Below, one piece after another: positions 34,065 through 42,122 of a stretch of DNA of 43,638 nucleotides; position 1 is the first letter of the stretch, and each line of letters opens with the position of its first letter. The notes under the pieces were generated by a model. That model had not been told where the DNA came from. It was given only the letters and a program-made list of their open reading frames with translations, and did not search any database. Source of the DNA: Bacteroidales bacterium UBA1757 (GTDB lineage Bacteria; Bacteroidota; Bacteroidia; Bacteroidales; UBA1402); contig DCHH01000020.1 of the NCBI GenBank assembly GCA_002315625.1, positions 286 to 43,923 on the forward strand. The letters are read 5' to 3'. A program made the position numbers and the translations under genes.

Positions 34065-34706
34065 ATGGAATCATTTACCTTTATTCAATGGTGTCTGGAG
34101 AACCTGAATTACTGGACCGTCACCCTGCTGATGACCATCGAGAGTTCATTCATCCCCTTCCCTTCAGAAATAGTCGTGGCCCCCGCCGCCTACAATGCTG
34201 CAGCCGGAGAACTCAATGTCTTCCTTGTTGTCATTTTTGCAACTTTAGGAGCATGTATCGGTGCAACCATCAATTATCTGCTCTCCGTATGGATTGGCCG
34301 TCCCATCGTCTATAAGTTTGCCGACAGCAAGATAGGCCATCTTTGCCTTCTCAGCGGTGAGAAAATTGCCAAAGCTGAAGAATACTTCAAAAAACACGGT
34401 ATAGTCTCCACCCTCGTCGGCCGGCTGATTCCGGGTATCCGCCAGCTTATCTCAATTCCTGCAGGACTGGCCCGTATGAATTTCGGTACGTTTATGGCTT
34501 TCACCGCCATTGGAGCAGGCGCTTGGAATGCTGTTCTGGCTTTCCTCGGATATTATCTTCACAGTGTACTGCCGAAAGACCAGCTGATGGATACAGTCTA
34601 TCGGTACAGCCACGAAATCGGCTATACAATTCTCGGTATCGTCGTCCTTCTCATTGGCTGGCTGGTCATCCGCAATCTGGTAAAGAAGAAAAAATCAAGA
34701 AGCTGA
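34065..34706 (+). CDS. DedA family membrane protein
   Basis: This 213-residue polytopic protein has the DedA signatures: ESSFIPFPSEIVVAPAAY near the N-terminus, the GRLIPGIRQLISIPAGLARM block near residue 135 and several TM helices, including re-entrant-like segments. DedA proteins are implicated in lipid carrier and phospholipid flipping, including undecaprenyl phosphate recycling; the specific substrate is unknown here. ATG 34065 is selected because of the promoter box at 34038-34045. The last 12 bases overlap the 3' end of the convergent GT2-kinase gene. Confidence 0.88.
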   Translation: MESFTFIQWCLENLNYWTVTLLMTIESSFIPFPSEIVVAPAAYNAAAGELNVFLVVIFATLGACIGATINYLLSVWIGRPIVYKFADSKIGHLCLLSGEKIAKAEEYFKKHGIVSTLVGRLIPGIRQLISIPAGLARMNFGTFMAFTAIGAGAWNAVLAFLGYYLHSVLPKDQLMDTVYRYSHEIGYTILGIVVLLIGWLVIRNLVKKKKSRS

Positions 34707-36227
34707 AACCATTGCGTCCGTAATCAGACGAATGGCCTTCTCTTTTGTCTCCCCTTCGTATCCACGTTCTCTGCAATAGGCCTCCGCAACAATTGAGGCC
34801 ATCTGCGGTGTGCCGGGCAGGCGGTCAAAGTTTCCGCACCCTTCCTCAATGCTCACCTTATGGAACCGAATCCTGTTCAAATCTATGATTTCCAAGCGGA
34901 TATTCTTTCCGTCATCACAGGGCTCACTACACCCTTCTATAAAGAAATCAAATAGAATATTGCCACGCGAATAGTCTTTATGGATAAATCCGTTGTCATG
35001 TATTCGCGCCGTAAGACGTCCTATTTCCCTTAACACCTCTTCTGAACGGGCCACATTGCCCTTCATCAAGTCGCTATACGAATAGCGGCAGCACGAACGA
35101 AGACACACATAATAACTGTCGGCCAGCAGCCCAAACCTGCGACGCTCCAAAAATGCAACGGGCTCCGGGGAATGAAAACCATTATTATTAAGGAACAAGG
35201 CATATTCAAAAGAGCGGCGTGCCTTGGAAGAACGGAACAATCCGTAAGCTATCCTATTAATCGGGTTTGGTATCTGAAACGATTTGACAACCAGCTCTTT
35301 ACCATTCACATTGAACTGCCTGAGTTCGTTTCGTCCCTTGACAATAACTGTACCGGCAAGATGTCTGGCCAATTTCGGATTGAGCTCAAATACCCAAGGC
35401 AAGGATGCGACAAACTCTTTGCAATCAGAGTATGAATCATCTGTTACAATCTTTACTTTTTCGTAAGGGATGGCATTAAGCACTTTCGACCAGCTCCTAT
35501 GGTAGCGAAGAGGACCTCCCAGTTCCCGCTGAAAGAAATCTGCATGTCGGGCATTCAGCACATTGATTACATGGCGCTTGAGCAGTCTGTCCCGCACATG
35601 CTTTCCGCCATTCACAACCCGGTATGAGAGTGCACATTCCGGCAGAACCCGGACCGACCCTCCGTCTTTCAGCATCGATATCCAGAACTCCCAGTCTTCA
35701 CGGGCCACGACATCCTCTGAGTATCCGCCAAAACGCTCGGCATCGGCCTTGCGGTAGAGAGCCGTCACTGGCAGCATGTTACGACGTGCAATGAGAGGTC
35801 TTGAAAACGGACTCAGTTTCCATTCTCCCTCCTTTGCTCCAAAAAAACGCGCTTTACAGAACACACCCTTAATCTCTCCGTCGGTATCCTCCTCCAGAAC
35901 CTTAACGGCCTCAGCTATAAAATGGGGGCCTATCAGATCATCGGCATCAAGAGGTAAAATATATTTGCCCTTTGCCTCACGCAGTGCATGGTTACGGGCT
36001 TTGCTCACTCCGCCGTTTGGCTGTGTGAAACACCTTACACGCAAATCAGTCGCAGCAACCTCGCGGGCCAGCGCCAGTGTGGAATCCGACGAGCCGTCAT
36101 CCACCACCACAACTTCAATTGATGTGTAATCGCTTGCCAGAACAGACTGTAGTGTCTCTTCCAGCGTGGAAGCGGCATTGTAAGCCGGTATAATAACCGA
36201 AACGAGGGGTTGCGAGGATGTATTCAT
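34695..36227 (-). CDS. GT2 glycosyltransferase fused to an LPS-kinase-like domain
   Basis: This 510-residue two-domain protein has a GT-A family 2 glycosyltransferase at residues 8 to about 245 (VSVIIPAYNAA, VVDDGSSD, LPLDADD as DxD, REDWEFW). Residues about 285-510 resemble the Kdo/WaaP/InaA-type lipopolysaccharide kinase fold: VVKSF with Lys315, HDNGFIHKDYSRGNILFD with the catalytic-loop Asp418 and Asn423, and IIDLNR with Asp449 as the metal-binding Asp. The catalytic residues of both domains look intact. The protein could add a sugar and phosphorylate the same core or lipid A-linked glycan; this is inference. Its ATG overlaps the preceding GT2 stop by 4 nt. Confidence 0.82.
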   Translation of the reverse strand: MNTSSQPLVSVIIPAYNAASTLEETLQSVLASDYTSIEVVVVDDGSSDSTLALAREVAATDLRVRCFTQPNGGVSKARNHALREAKGKYILPLDADDLIGPHFIAEAVKVLEEDTDGEIKGVFCKARFFGAKEGEWKLSPFSRPLIARRNMLPVTALYRKADAERFGGYSEDVVAREDWEFWISMLKDGGSVRVLPECALSYRVVNGGKHVRDRLLKRHVINVLNARHADFFQRELGGPLRYHRSWSKVLNAIPYEKVKIVTDDSYSDCKEFVASLPWVFELNPKLARHLAGTVIVKGRNELRQFNVNGKELVVKSFQIPNPINRIAYGLFRSSKARRSFEYALFLNNNGFHSPEPVAFLERRRFGLLADSYYVCLRSCCRYSYSDLMKGNVARSEEVLREIGRLTARIHDNGFIHKDYSRGNILFDFFIEGCSEPCDDGKNIRLEIIDLNRIRFHKVSIEEGCGNFDRLPGTPQMASIVAEAYCRERGYEGETKEKAIRLITDAMVSAS

Positions 36228-36940
36228 ATCTTGTCTAATCCCTTGGTGAATTTGCGCCAGTAGTATTTCAGAGGATGCTGATATTTCAGAAGTTTCCAGG
36301 GACGGCTGCTGTGGGGACGGTGCAGAACCGTAAGGTCGGTAAACAGGTAATTGACAAATCCTTTCTTCAGGGACTGATGGGATATGGTGACATCAAACCA
36401 GTTCTTCTCCGGATTCAGCTCATGGAAATCATAACTCCGTAAAAATGAAGGTTTGAGCAGCGAACAGCAGAAACTCAAGTGACCTTTTTCGCGAACCGTA
36501 CCCCTGGGGTATTTCCGCGCAGATTCGTAAGGATAATTAATCTGCTCCTCAGCATCAACCGTGACGGCAGCAGCCATTCCGCAAGCGTCATCAGACTGCG
36601 CCCGGTCAAAAAGGGTCTGTAAAGTATCACTCTTCACCACGACGTCGGACTCAACAATCAAAAGGCCGTAATCCTTCCCGATTGATTCCTGCTGAGTACG
36701 CTGGAGCACCCACAAGTAATTCGGCGAGGGATGATCAATCAGCTCTGCAATATTGACCAGACGGAATCCCAGTTCATGTGAAAGAGCCTGCAACCTGACC
36801 GTATTTTCCGGAGTACTGTTGTCATTATAGACGGTGTAACTGAATGGAACCGTAAGCTGTGATGCCATAATGGCACGGATGGTCTGCTCAGAAAGCTCTA
36901 TGGAGTCTTTGACCGGAGTTATGATGTTCAGTCCTTTCAT
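36224..36940 (-). CDS. GT2-like glycosyltransferase
   Basis: This 238-residue protein has a GT-A-like pattern: NIITPVKDS at the N-terminus, YNDNSTPENT after the first strands, LLIVESDVVV as the probable metal-site (DxD-like, here ESD) region, and a basic C-terminus (WKLLKYQHPLKYYWRKF) that may touch the membrane. It probably transfers a sugar in LPS or surface glycan assembly; donor and acceptor are unknown. It is 11 nt after sufE and overlaps the GT2-kinase gene by 4 nt, so the three are likely one transcript. Confidence 0.78.
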   Translation of the reverse strand: MKGLNIITPVKDSIELSEQTIRAIMASQLTVPFSYTVYNDNSTPENTVRLQALSHELGFRLVNIAELIDHPSPNYLWVLQRTQQESIGKDYGLLIVESDVVVKSDTLQTLFDRAQSDDACGMAAAVTVDAEEQINYPYESARKYPRGTVREKGHLSFCCSLLKPSFLRSYDFHELNPEKNWFDVTISHQSLKKGFVNYLFTDLTVLHRPHSSRPWKLLKYQHPLKYYWRKFTKGLDKI

Positions 36941-36951
36941 GAAAACGGGTA

Positions 36952-37377
36952 TTAGGAAGCTGTTTTGAAAGCAATTGCGTAATTCCAGATTTGCTTGATT
37001 ATAGAGTTCAAACCATTGGAACGGGTTGGTGAAAGATGTTCCTTGAGACCGATTTTCTCAATGAAATAGAGGTCCGTCGCAAGCACTTCCTCGGGCGTCC
37101 TATCATTCAGAACCTTAAGGAGAAGATAGACCAGCCCCTTGACAATGACCGTATCGCTTTCAGCCTCAAAATGGATTTTTCGTGTAGAAGAGTCGAATGA
37201 AGCGCAAACCCATACTCGGCTCTGGCACCCCTCAATCAGATTTTCGGGCTTCTTAAGCTGTTCGTCCAATGGCTCAAGACCATTACCCATGTCAATGAGC
37301 AGCTGATATTTGTCCAGCCAGTCATCGACTCCGCTGAAATCGTCGATAATCTCGTCCTGTATTTCATTTACATCCAT
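36952..37377 (-). CDS. sufE: SufE sulfur acceptor protein
   Basis: This 141-residue SufE takes sulfur from the cysteine desulfurase SufS for iron-sulfur cluster assembly. The acceptor cysteine is Cys51 in LIEGCQSRVWV, the family signature. ATG 37377 (MDVNEIQDEI) gives normal length; upstream in-frame starts would precede the promoter box at 37401-37408. It is separated from the sufBCDS cluster by the O-antigen-ligase-like gene and leads a unit of two glycosyltransferase genes. Confidence 0.92.
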   Translation of the reverse strand: MDVNEIQDEIIDDFSGVDDWLDKYQLLIDMGNGLEPLDEQLKKPENLIEGCQSRVWVCASFDSSTRKIHFEAESDTVIVKGLVYLLLKVLNDRTPEEVLATDLYFIEKIGLKEHLSPTRSNGLNSIIKQIWNYAIAFKTAS

Positions 37378-37400
37378 TTCTGTATCATATTTATGTGCTG

Positions 37401-37431
37401 CAAAGATATGGAGTTTTCGCCGTATGGGCAA
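37401..37431 (-). promoter_or_regulatory. Promoter of sufE-GT2-GT2/kinase unit
   Basis: The minus strand shows TATCTTTG (complement of 37401-37408) with TTG 20 nt upstream (complement of 37429-37431). It lies 23 nt before the sufE start. Confidence 0.6.
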
Positions 37432-37453
37432 CTGTTGCCATTTGCATGAAGTG

Positions 37454-37485
37454 TTTGGTATTTTCAGGTACAAGGAGTAATTTTG
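37454..37485 (+). promoter_or_regulatory. Promoter of the O-antigen-ligase-like gene
   Basis: TTTG at 37454-37457 and TAATTTTG at 37478-37485 with 20-nt spacing; ATG 37493 follows only 7 nt later, so the leader would be nearly absent. Confidence 0.6.
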
Positions 37486-37492
37486 GCCTCGT

Positions 37493-38761
37493 ATGTCAAA
37501 GCCGGTCTGCATATTACACATTCTCGGAGTCGTCCTCATTATGAGTGTATGGGTCTTCCGTATCCCCGCGCTTGAGAGCATCAGCATGTTTCTGTTTTTC
37601 TCAACTTACATCGTTGATGTCGTCAAGGAGAAAAGGATTGCCCGATTCCGCTGGAGCCGTGAAAAATGGCTCTACGTCGCTTTCATCCTGCTTTTCCTGA
37701 TAGCCCCCCTCTGGCAACTGTTCACCGGAAGCTTTGCCGAACATTATTATAACCGGTTCATGAGCAACCGACTATATTTCCTCATGGCCGGTATTGTGGG
37801 TATGTTAGGGCTGAGCGAGAAAGTGAAGACCAAGTACATAGCCTACTCCATGGCAGCGGTCAGTCTGTTCATGATTCTCTTCATCCTCTTCAAGATGGAC
37901 TGGCCTTATTTCTTCAGTCAGGCAGCCAAACGATGGGTCATTGCCGAGGTCCGCGTCAAATACTTCACTGACCATCTCGTTTTTAACATGTATCTGAATA
38001 CCACCCTCGTCTTCATCTTCCATACCTTGAAAAAAGATGCACACGGAAAGTGGTCCAAGTGGTTTTTGACTGCCTCTGCCGCCATTATCGTCCTGGCAGA
38101 ATGTACATCAGAGGGGCGGACGGGACTGGCCGTTATGGCGGTCATTCTTGCCATTTTTCTATTTTCCAGAATTAAAAGAAAATCCTTTCAGGTTGTTATC
38201 GCTGCATGCATAGCCCTGATTTGCGGCGGATTCCTTCTTCTCCGTCACGGCCAGTCAGCTATAATCAAAGATGAAAATAGCCGTTTTGCCCTCTTTCTCC
38301 AGCACGACAGACTGTTCACACCTGATTCTACTGACAGCAACCGCACCGCAATCTGGCGAGTCGGCATGCATGTCATACAGGAAAAGCCACTTCTTGGATA
38401 TGGAATCAGCGGCGCCAGAGTGGCATACGTCGATAAGGGTTTTACCGACCGGGATTTCATGGAAAAATACTACGAACCTTTATATTTGGCAGCTCGGCCG
38501 GACCCCAAACACAAGTACGGCGCACACGTGCATAACTCCTTTTTGGATATCTGGATGCAACACGGAATATTGGGAGTCTTGCTGCTGATATTTGTCTTTA
38601 TCTGGCCGGTAATAATATCACCGCCGAAGAACAGGCTGTCGGTAATAATGCTTGTTATTGTTTTCGGAAGCCAGGCACTAGTCGATATTATCGGAGGAGC
38701 CGTAATTACCCAAGCCCTCGCATTCGGCCTGCTCTTGCTCCTGTGCGACACGACATCCTAA
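37493..38761 (+). CDS. O-antigen ligase (WaaL/Wzy_C) family protein
   Basis: This 422-residue polytopic inner-membrane protein has about ten hydrophobic segments and a large periplasmic loop containing the Wzy_C pattern RTAIWRVGMHVIQEKPLLGYG followed by HVHNSFLDIWMQHG, with the conserved His/Asn. Such proteins join O-antigen to lipid A core or polymerise surface glycans. Which of the two cannot be decided. It is divergent from sufE and convergent with sufS. A start downstream of 37493 is possible because the -7 box lies so close. Confidence 0.85.
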   Translation: MSKPVCILHILGVVLIMSVWVFRIPALESISMFLFFSTYIVDVVKEKRIARFRWSREKWLYVAFILLFLIAPLWQLFTGSFAEHYYNRFMSNRLYFLMAGIVGMLGLSEKVKTKYIAYSMAAVSLFMILFILFKMDWPYFFSQAAKRWVIAEVRVKYFTDHLVFNMYLNTTLVFIFHTLKKDAHGKWSKWFLTASAAIIVLAECTSEGRTGLAVMAVILAIFLFSRIKRKSFQVVIAACIALICGGFLLLRHGQSAIIKDENSRFALFLQHDRLFTPDSTDSNRTAIWRVGMHVIQEKPLLGYGISGARVAYVDKGFTDRDFMEKYYEPLYLAARPDPKHKYGAHVHNSFLDIWMQHGILGVLLLIFVFIWPVIISPPKNRLSVIMLVIVFGSQALVDIIGGAVITQALAFGLLLLLCDTTS

Positions 38762-38783
38762 GAACAGAGCGAGTAGAGCCCTC

Positions 38784-40001
38784 TTAGAACATTTTCCTTA
38801 TCCGTTTCAACGCGGCGACAAAGGCATCAATCTCCTCCTCAGTATTGTAAAATGCAAATGAAGCCCGTGCACACACATCAAGTCCCATGCGTTCAAGCAG
38901 CGGCTGGGCACAGTGGTGGCCGGTCCGGATGGCAATACCCAAATGATCAAGAAGAGTCCCTATATCGTAGGGATGAATATTCCAGAAAACGAATGAGAGA
39001 ACTGCCCCTTTTCCCGGCGCTGTACCAATTATGCTCATTCCATCCAGTGATGACACATGTTCAGTCGCGTACCCGATAAGCTCATGTTCGTATGCGGCAA
39101 TATTGTCCATACCAACACTTTGTATGTAATCCAACGCAGACTTCAGGGCAGTCGTCCCGATGAAATCCGGCGTTCCGGCCTCGAATTTGAACGGAAGGAC
39201 ATTGTAAGTAGTCTTCTCAAAATGGACTTGGTCTATCATTTCCCCGCCACCCTGATATGGAGGCATAGCATCCAGAAATTTGCGTTTGCCGTATAGGACT
39301 CCAAGACCTGTAGGGCCATAAACCTTATGGGCAGAGAAAGCATAGAAATCAGCATCCATATCCTGGACATCCACACTCAAATGGGCAATAGCCTGTGCTC
39401 CGTCAACCAGAACGGGGATATTGTGAAGATGGGCTTCAGCAATCATCTCCTTTACGGGATTTACCGTTCCAAGGACATTAGAAACCTGGGTGACAGCCAC
39501 CAGACGGACCCTTTCAGACAATAACGCCTTATAATCTTCCATACAAAGCACCCCCTCAGCGGTCATCGGAATAACCCGCAAGTGCATGTGCTTTCGCTCG
39601 CAAAGCATCTGCCAGGGGACAATGTTTGAATGATGCTCCATGACCGACACTACAATCTCGTCCCCTTCATGGCAGAAAGCCTCTCCAAAAGAAAAAGCAA
39701 CGAGGTTTATTGATTCTGTAGTGCCACGGGTAAAGATAATCTCGTCCGGGGAAGATGCATTGATAAACTTTTGAACTGTCTGGCGTGCCTGTTCATGGGC
39801 ATCGGTCGCCTGCTGGCTAAGGAAATGTACCCCGCGATGCACATTGGCATTATGCAGGGCATAGCCTTCCTCGATTGTACGAATGACACACAACGGCTTC
39901 TGGGTCGTCGCGGCATTGTCAAAATAGACAAGAGGCTTTCCATAGACCTGCTGTCCCAAAATGGGAAAATCTTTCCTTATTTCGCTGACACTTAAACTCA
40001 T
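38784..40001 (-). CDS. sufS: Cysteine desulfurase SufS
   Basis: This 405-residue PLP enzyme removes sulfur from cysteine for iron-sulfur cluster assembly. Key residues are Lys226 (PLP Schiff base, in SAHKVYGPTG) and the persulfide Cys364 in RTGHHCAQP, the pattern of the group II SufS type. ATG 40001 (MSLSVSEIRKDFP) is used; longer in-frame starts would overlap sufD. It begins 4 nt after the sufD stop. Confidence 0.95.
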   Translation of the reverse strand: MSLSVSEIRKDFPILGQQVYGKPLVYFDNAATTQKPLCVIRTIEEGYALHNANVHRGVHFLSQQATDAHEQARQTVQKFINASSPDEIIFTRGTTESINLVAFSFGEAFCHEGDEIVVSVMEHHSNIVPWQMLCERKHMHLRVIPMTAEGVLCMEDYKALLSERVRLVAVTQVSNVLGTVNPVKEMIAEAHLHNIPVLVDGAQAIAHLSVDVQDMDADFYAFSAHKVYGPTGLGVLYGKRKFLDAMPPYQGGGEMIDQVHFEKTTYNVLPFKFEAGTPDFIGTTALKSALDYIQSVGMDNIAAYEHELIGYATEHVSSLDGMSIIGTAPGKGAVLSFVFWNIHPYDIGTLLDHLGIAIRTGHHCAQPLLERMGLDVCARASFAFYNTEEEIDAFVAALKRIRKMF

Positions 40002-40005
40002 AGGC

Positions 40006-41346
40006 TTACGGACAAATCTTACAGTCGTGGCACTTGGACAGTTCGCCCTTGAACCGCTTGCCAATCAACATTTTAATACGGTCTTGCAGCGGAGTGAAAT
40101 GAATACGCTCGACCACATCCGAAGTGAATGCAAACTTGAGCAACATACGAGCTTCCCCTTCGTCAAGTCCACGCTGACGCATATAGAACATGGCATCTTC
40201 GTCAATATGGCCCGTAGCCGAACCATGGCTGCACTTCACATCGTCGGCATAGATTTCCAACTGCGGCAACGAATGCATCCTGGCCTGCTGAGACCCGACC
40301 ATATTGGCATTACTCTGATAGGCTGCCGTCTGCTGGGCACCTTTACGAACCAGAACTTTTCCGCCGAAAACTCCGTGGGCTGCATCGTCCAGCACATATT
40401 TGTAGAGCTGGTTACTGCTGCACCCCTCAACTGCATGATCGACAAGTACATGATTGTCAGCGAACTGGTTGCGGCTCATCAGTTCCAGCCCTGACAGGTC
40501 GGCACTTGCTCCACGCCCTTCAAACCTGAGATAGACATTATTGCGTGTAAGGCCGTTTTCCAGACCTATCGAATTCATCAGCAAAGAGGCATCAGACGAC
40601 ATCGAAACATACGTGTTCGCCACGCGAGTGGTCTTGTCATGAGTCATCTCCAGTTCATAATACTGAAGATTTGCACCTTTGCCGACATAGATTTCCGTCA
40701 CCTGGTCCGACATATATCGGGCAGAAGTGATAGCGTGGTCACAGACCATCAGATTGGCCTCAGCACCCTCTTCAAGGATAATCAGAAGACGTCTGTTTGC
40801 CAATATGTCAATGTCTCCCTGAAACATCTGAATCAGCTGCAAAGGCTTATCAATGCAGACACCCTTGGGCACATAGAGAAGGAAACCGTCCTGAACAAAG
40901 GCAGTGTTCATTGCAGCAAGACCGTCATTATCCTCACCGCGCAACCGGTCGTAGAAACTGCCGATTTCAGGGTGTTCTTTCAGCAGCGTATTCAGACTTC
41001 CGCAAAGCACCCCCTCAGGCAGGCTGACAGCCTTTTTGGAAGGGTAGAATAAATCGTTCACTATAAAATACAGACGCGTTGACAGCGAAGGGACATCGCA
41101 GCGGAAGACATCATCGGGATGGGCAGGAATACCCATCCGATAAAGATTCATTCCGTAGTCAACCTTCAGAGCCTCGTCAAGATTGCAATACCGGTATTTT
41201 TCATCTTTATCCGAAGGAAATCCAACCTCGGAAAAGAGCGCGAACGCCTCGTCCCGTCTGGCGTCTATAGCCTCGGAAGCATTCATCCGCAGCACCTCAC
41301 GGTAGTTGTGGAAGAGATTGGTGTATATCTCCTTTACCTTTTCCAT
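40006..41346 (-). CDS. sufD: Fe-S cluster assembly scaffold protein SufD
   Basis: This 446-residue SufD forms the SufBC2D scaffold complex with SufB and SufC. The C-terminal SufBD beta-helix core contains CSHGSATGHIDEDAMFYMRQRGLDEGEARMLL-type sequence, recognisable as KCSHGSATG and FYMRQRGL, and ends CHDCKICP. The ATG at 41346 shares its A with the sufC stop (TGATG); a GTG one codon upstream is also possible. It lies in the order sufB-sufC-sufD-sufS. Confidence 0.93.
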   Translation of the reverse strand: MEKVKEIYTNLFHNYREVLRMNASEAIDARRDEAFALFSEVGFPSDKDEKYRYCNLDEALKVDYGMNLYRMGIPAHPDDVFRCDVPSLSTRLYFIVNDLFYPSKKAVSLPEGVLCGSLNTLLKEHPEIGSFYDRLRGEDNDGLAAMNTAFVQDGFLLYVPKGVCIDKPLQLIQMFQGDIDILANRRLLIILEEGAEANLMVCDHAITSARYMSDQVTEIYVGKGANLQYYELEMTHDKTTRVANTYVSMSSDASLLMNSIGLENGLTRNNVYLRFEGRGASADLSGLELMSRNQFADNHVLVDHAVEGCSSNQLYKYVLDDAAHGVFGGKVLVRKGAQQTAAYQSNANMVGSQQARMHSLPQLEIYADDVKCSHGSATGHIDEDAMFYMRQRGLDEGEARMLLKFAFTSDVVERIHFTPLQDRIKMLIGKRFKGELSKCHDCKICP

Positions 41347-42119
41347 CACTCCCCCACTTCCTGTTTTATCCAGTCGTAACCGTTCTGCTCAAGATATGTG
41401 GCCAGCGAGAAATCGCCCGTCTTGACCATACGCCCTTTGTAAAGCACATGTACAATCTGAGGACGTATATAGTCCAGAAGCCGCTGGTAGTGCGTAATGA
41501 CAATGCAAGACTTGTGCGGGCCCTGTATTTTATTGACACCCTCTGCAACAACACGAAGAGCATCTATATCCAGGCCGCTGTCCGTTTCGTCCAGGATGGA
41601 GAGAGTCGGGTCGAGCATTGCCATCTGGAAAATTTCGTTGCGTTTCTTCTCGCCTCCGCTGAACCCTTCATTGACGGAGCGGTTGGTCAGTTTGTTGTCA
41701 AGTTCAACCAGAGATTTCTTCTCCCGCATCAGTTTAAGGAATTCCGACGCATTGAGGGGGGCCTCTCCGCGATATTTACGGTGCTCATTGACAGCTGCCC
41801 GCATGAAATTGACCATGCTCACTCCGGGAATTTCAACCGGATACTGGAAACTGAGGAAAATTCCTTCACGGGAGCGCACCTCCGGCGGCATCTCCAGGAG
41901 GTTTTTCCCCTTGTACCAAACCTCCCCTGAGGTAACCGTATATGCAGGATGACCCGTCAGGACGGCACTCAGGGTACTCTTTCCCGAGCCGTTCGGTCCC
42001 ATAATGGCATGGATTTCTCCTTCATTTACGGTCAGATTGACCCCCTTCAATATTTCCTTGTCGCCGATATTGGCGTGAAGGTCTTTGATTTCCAACAATA
42101 TATTGCTCATGTCTGTCAT
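41346..42119 (-). CDS. sufC: Fe-S cluster assembly ATPase SufC
   Basis: This 257-residue ABC-type ATPase of the SUF complex has Walker A GPNGSGKST, the signature FSGGEKKRNE, and Walker B LSILDETDSGLD, with the SufC-specific spacing. It powers conformational change in SufBC2D. It starts 3 nt after the sufB stop (a second in-frame ATG is at 42110) and is coupled to sufD by a one-base overlap. Confidence 0.96.
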   Translation of the reverse strand: MTDMSNILLEIKDLHANIGDKEILKGVNLTVNEGEIHAIMGPNGSGKSTLSAVLTGHPAYTVTSGEVWYKGKNLLEMPPEVRSREGIFLSFQYPVEIPGVSMVNFMRAAVNEHRKYRGEAPLNASEFLKLMREKKSLVELDNKLTNRSVNEGFSGGEKKRNEIFQMAMLDPTLSILDETDSGLDIDALRVVAEGVNKIQGPHKSCIVITHYQRLLDYIRPQIVHVLYKGRMVKTGDFSLATYLEQNGYDWIKQEVGE

Positions 42120-42122
42120 ATT

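Noticed and set aside
37378..37587. Longer SufE start at 37587
   Set aside because: The additional 70 residues overlap the divergent O-antigen-ligase gene and the promoter region, and are absent from the family.
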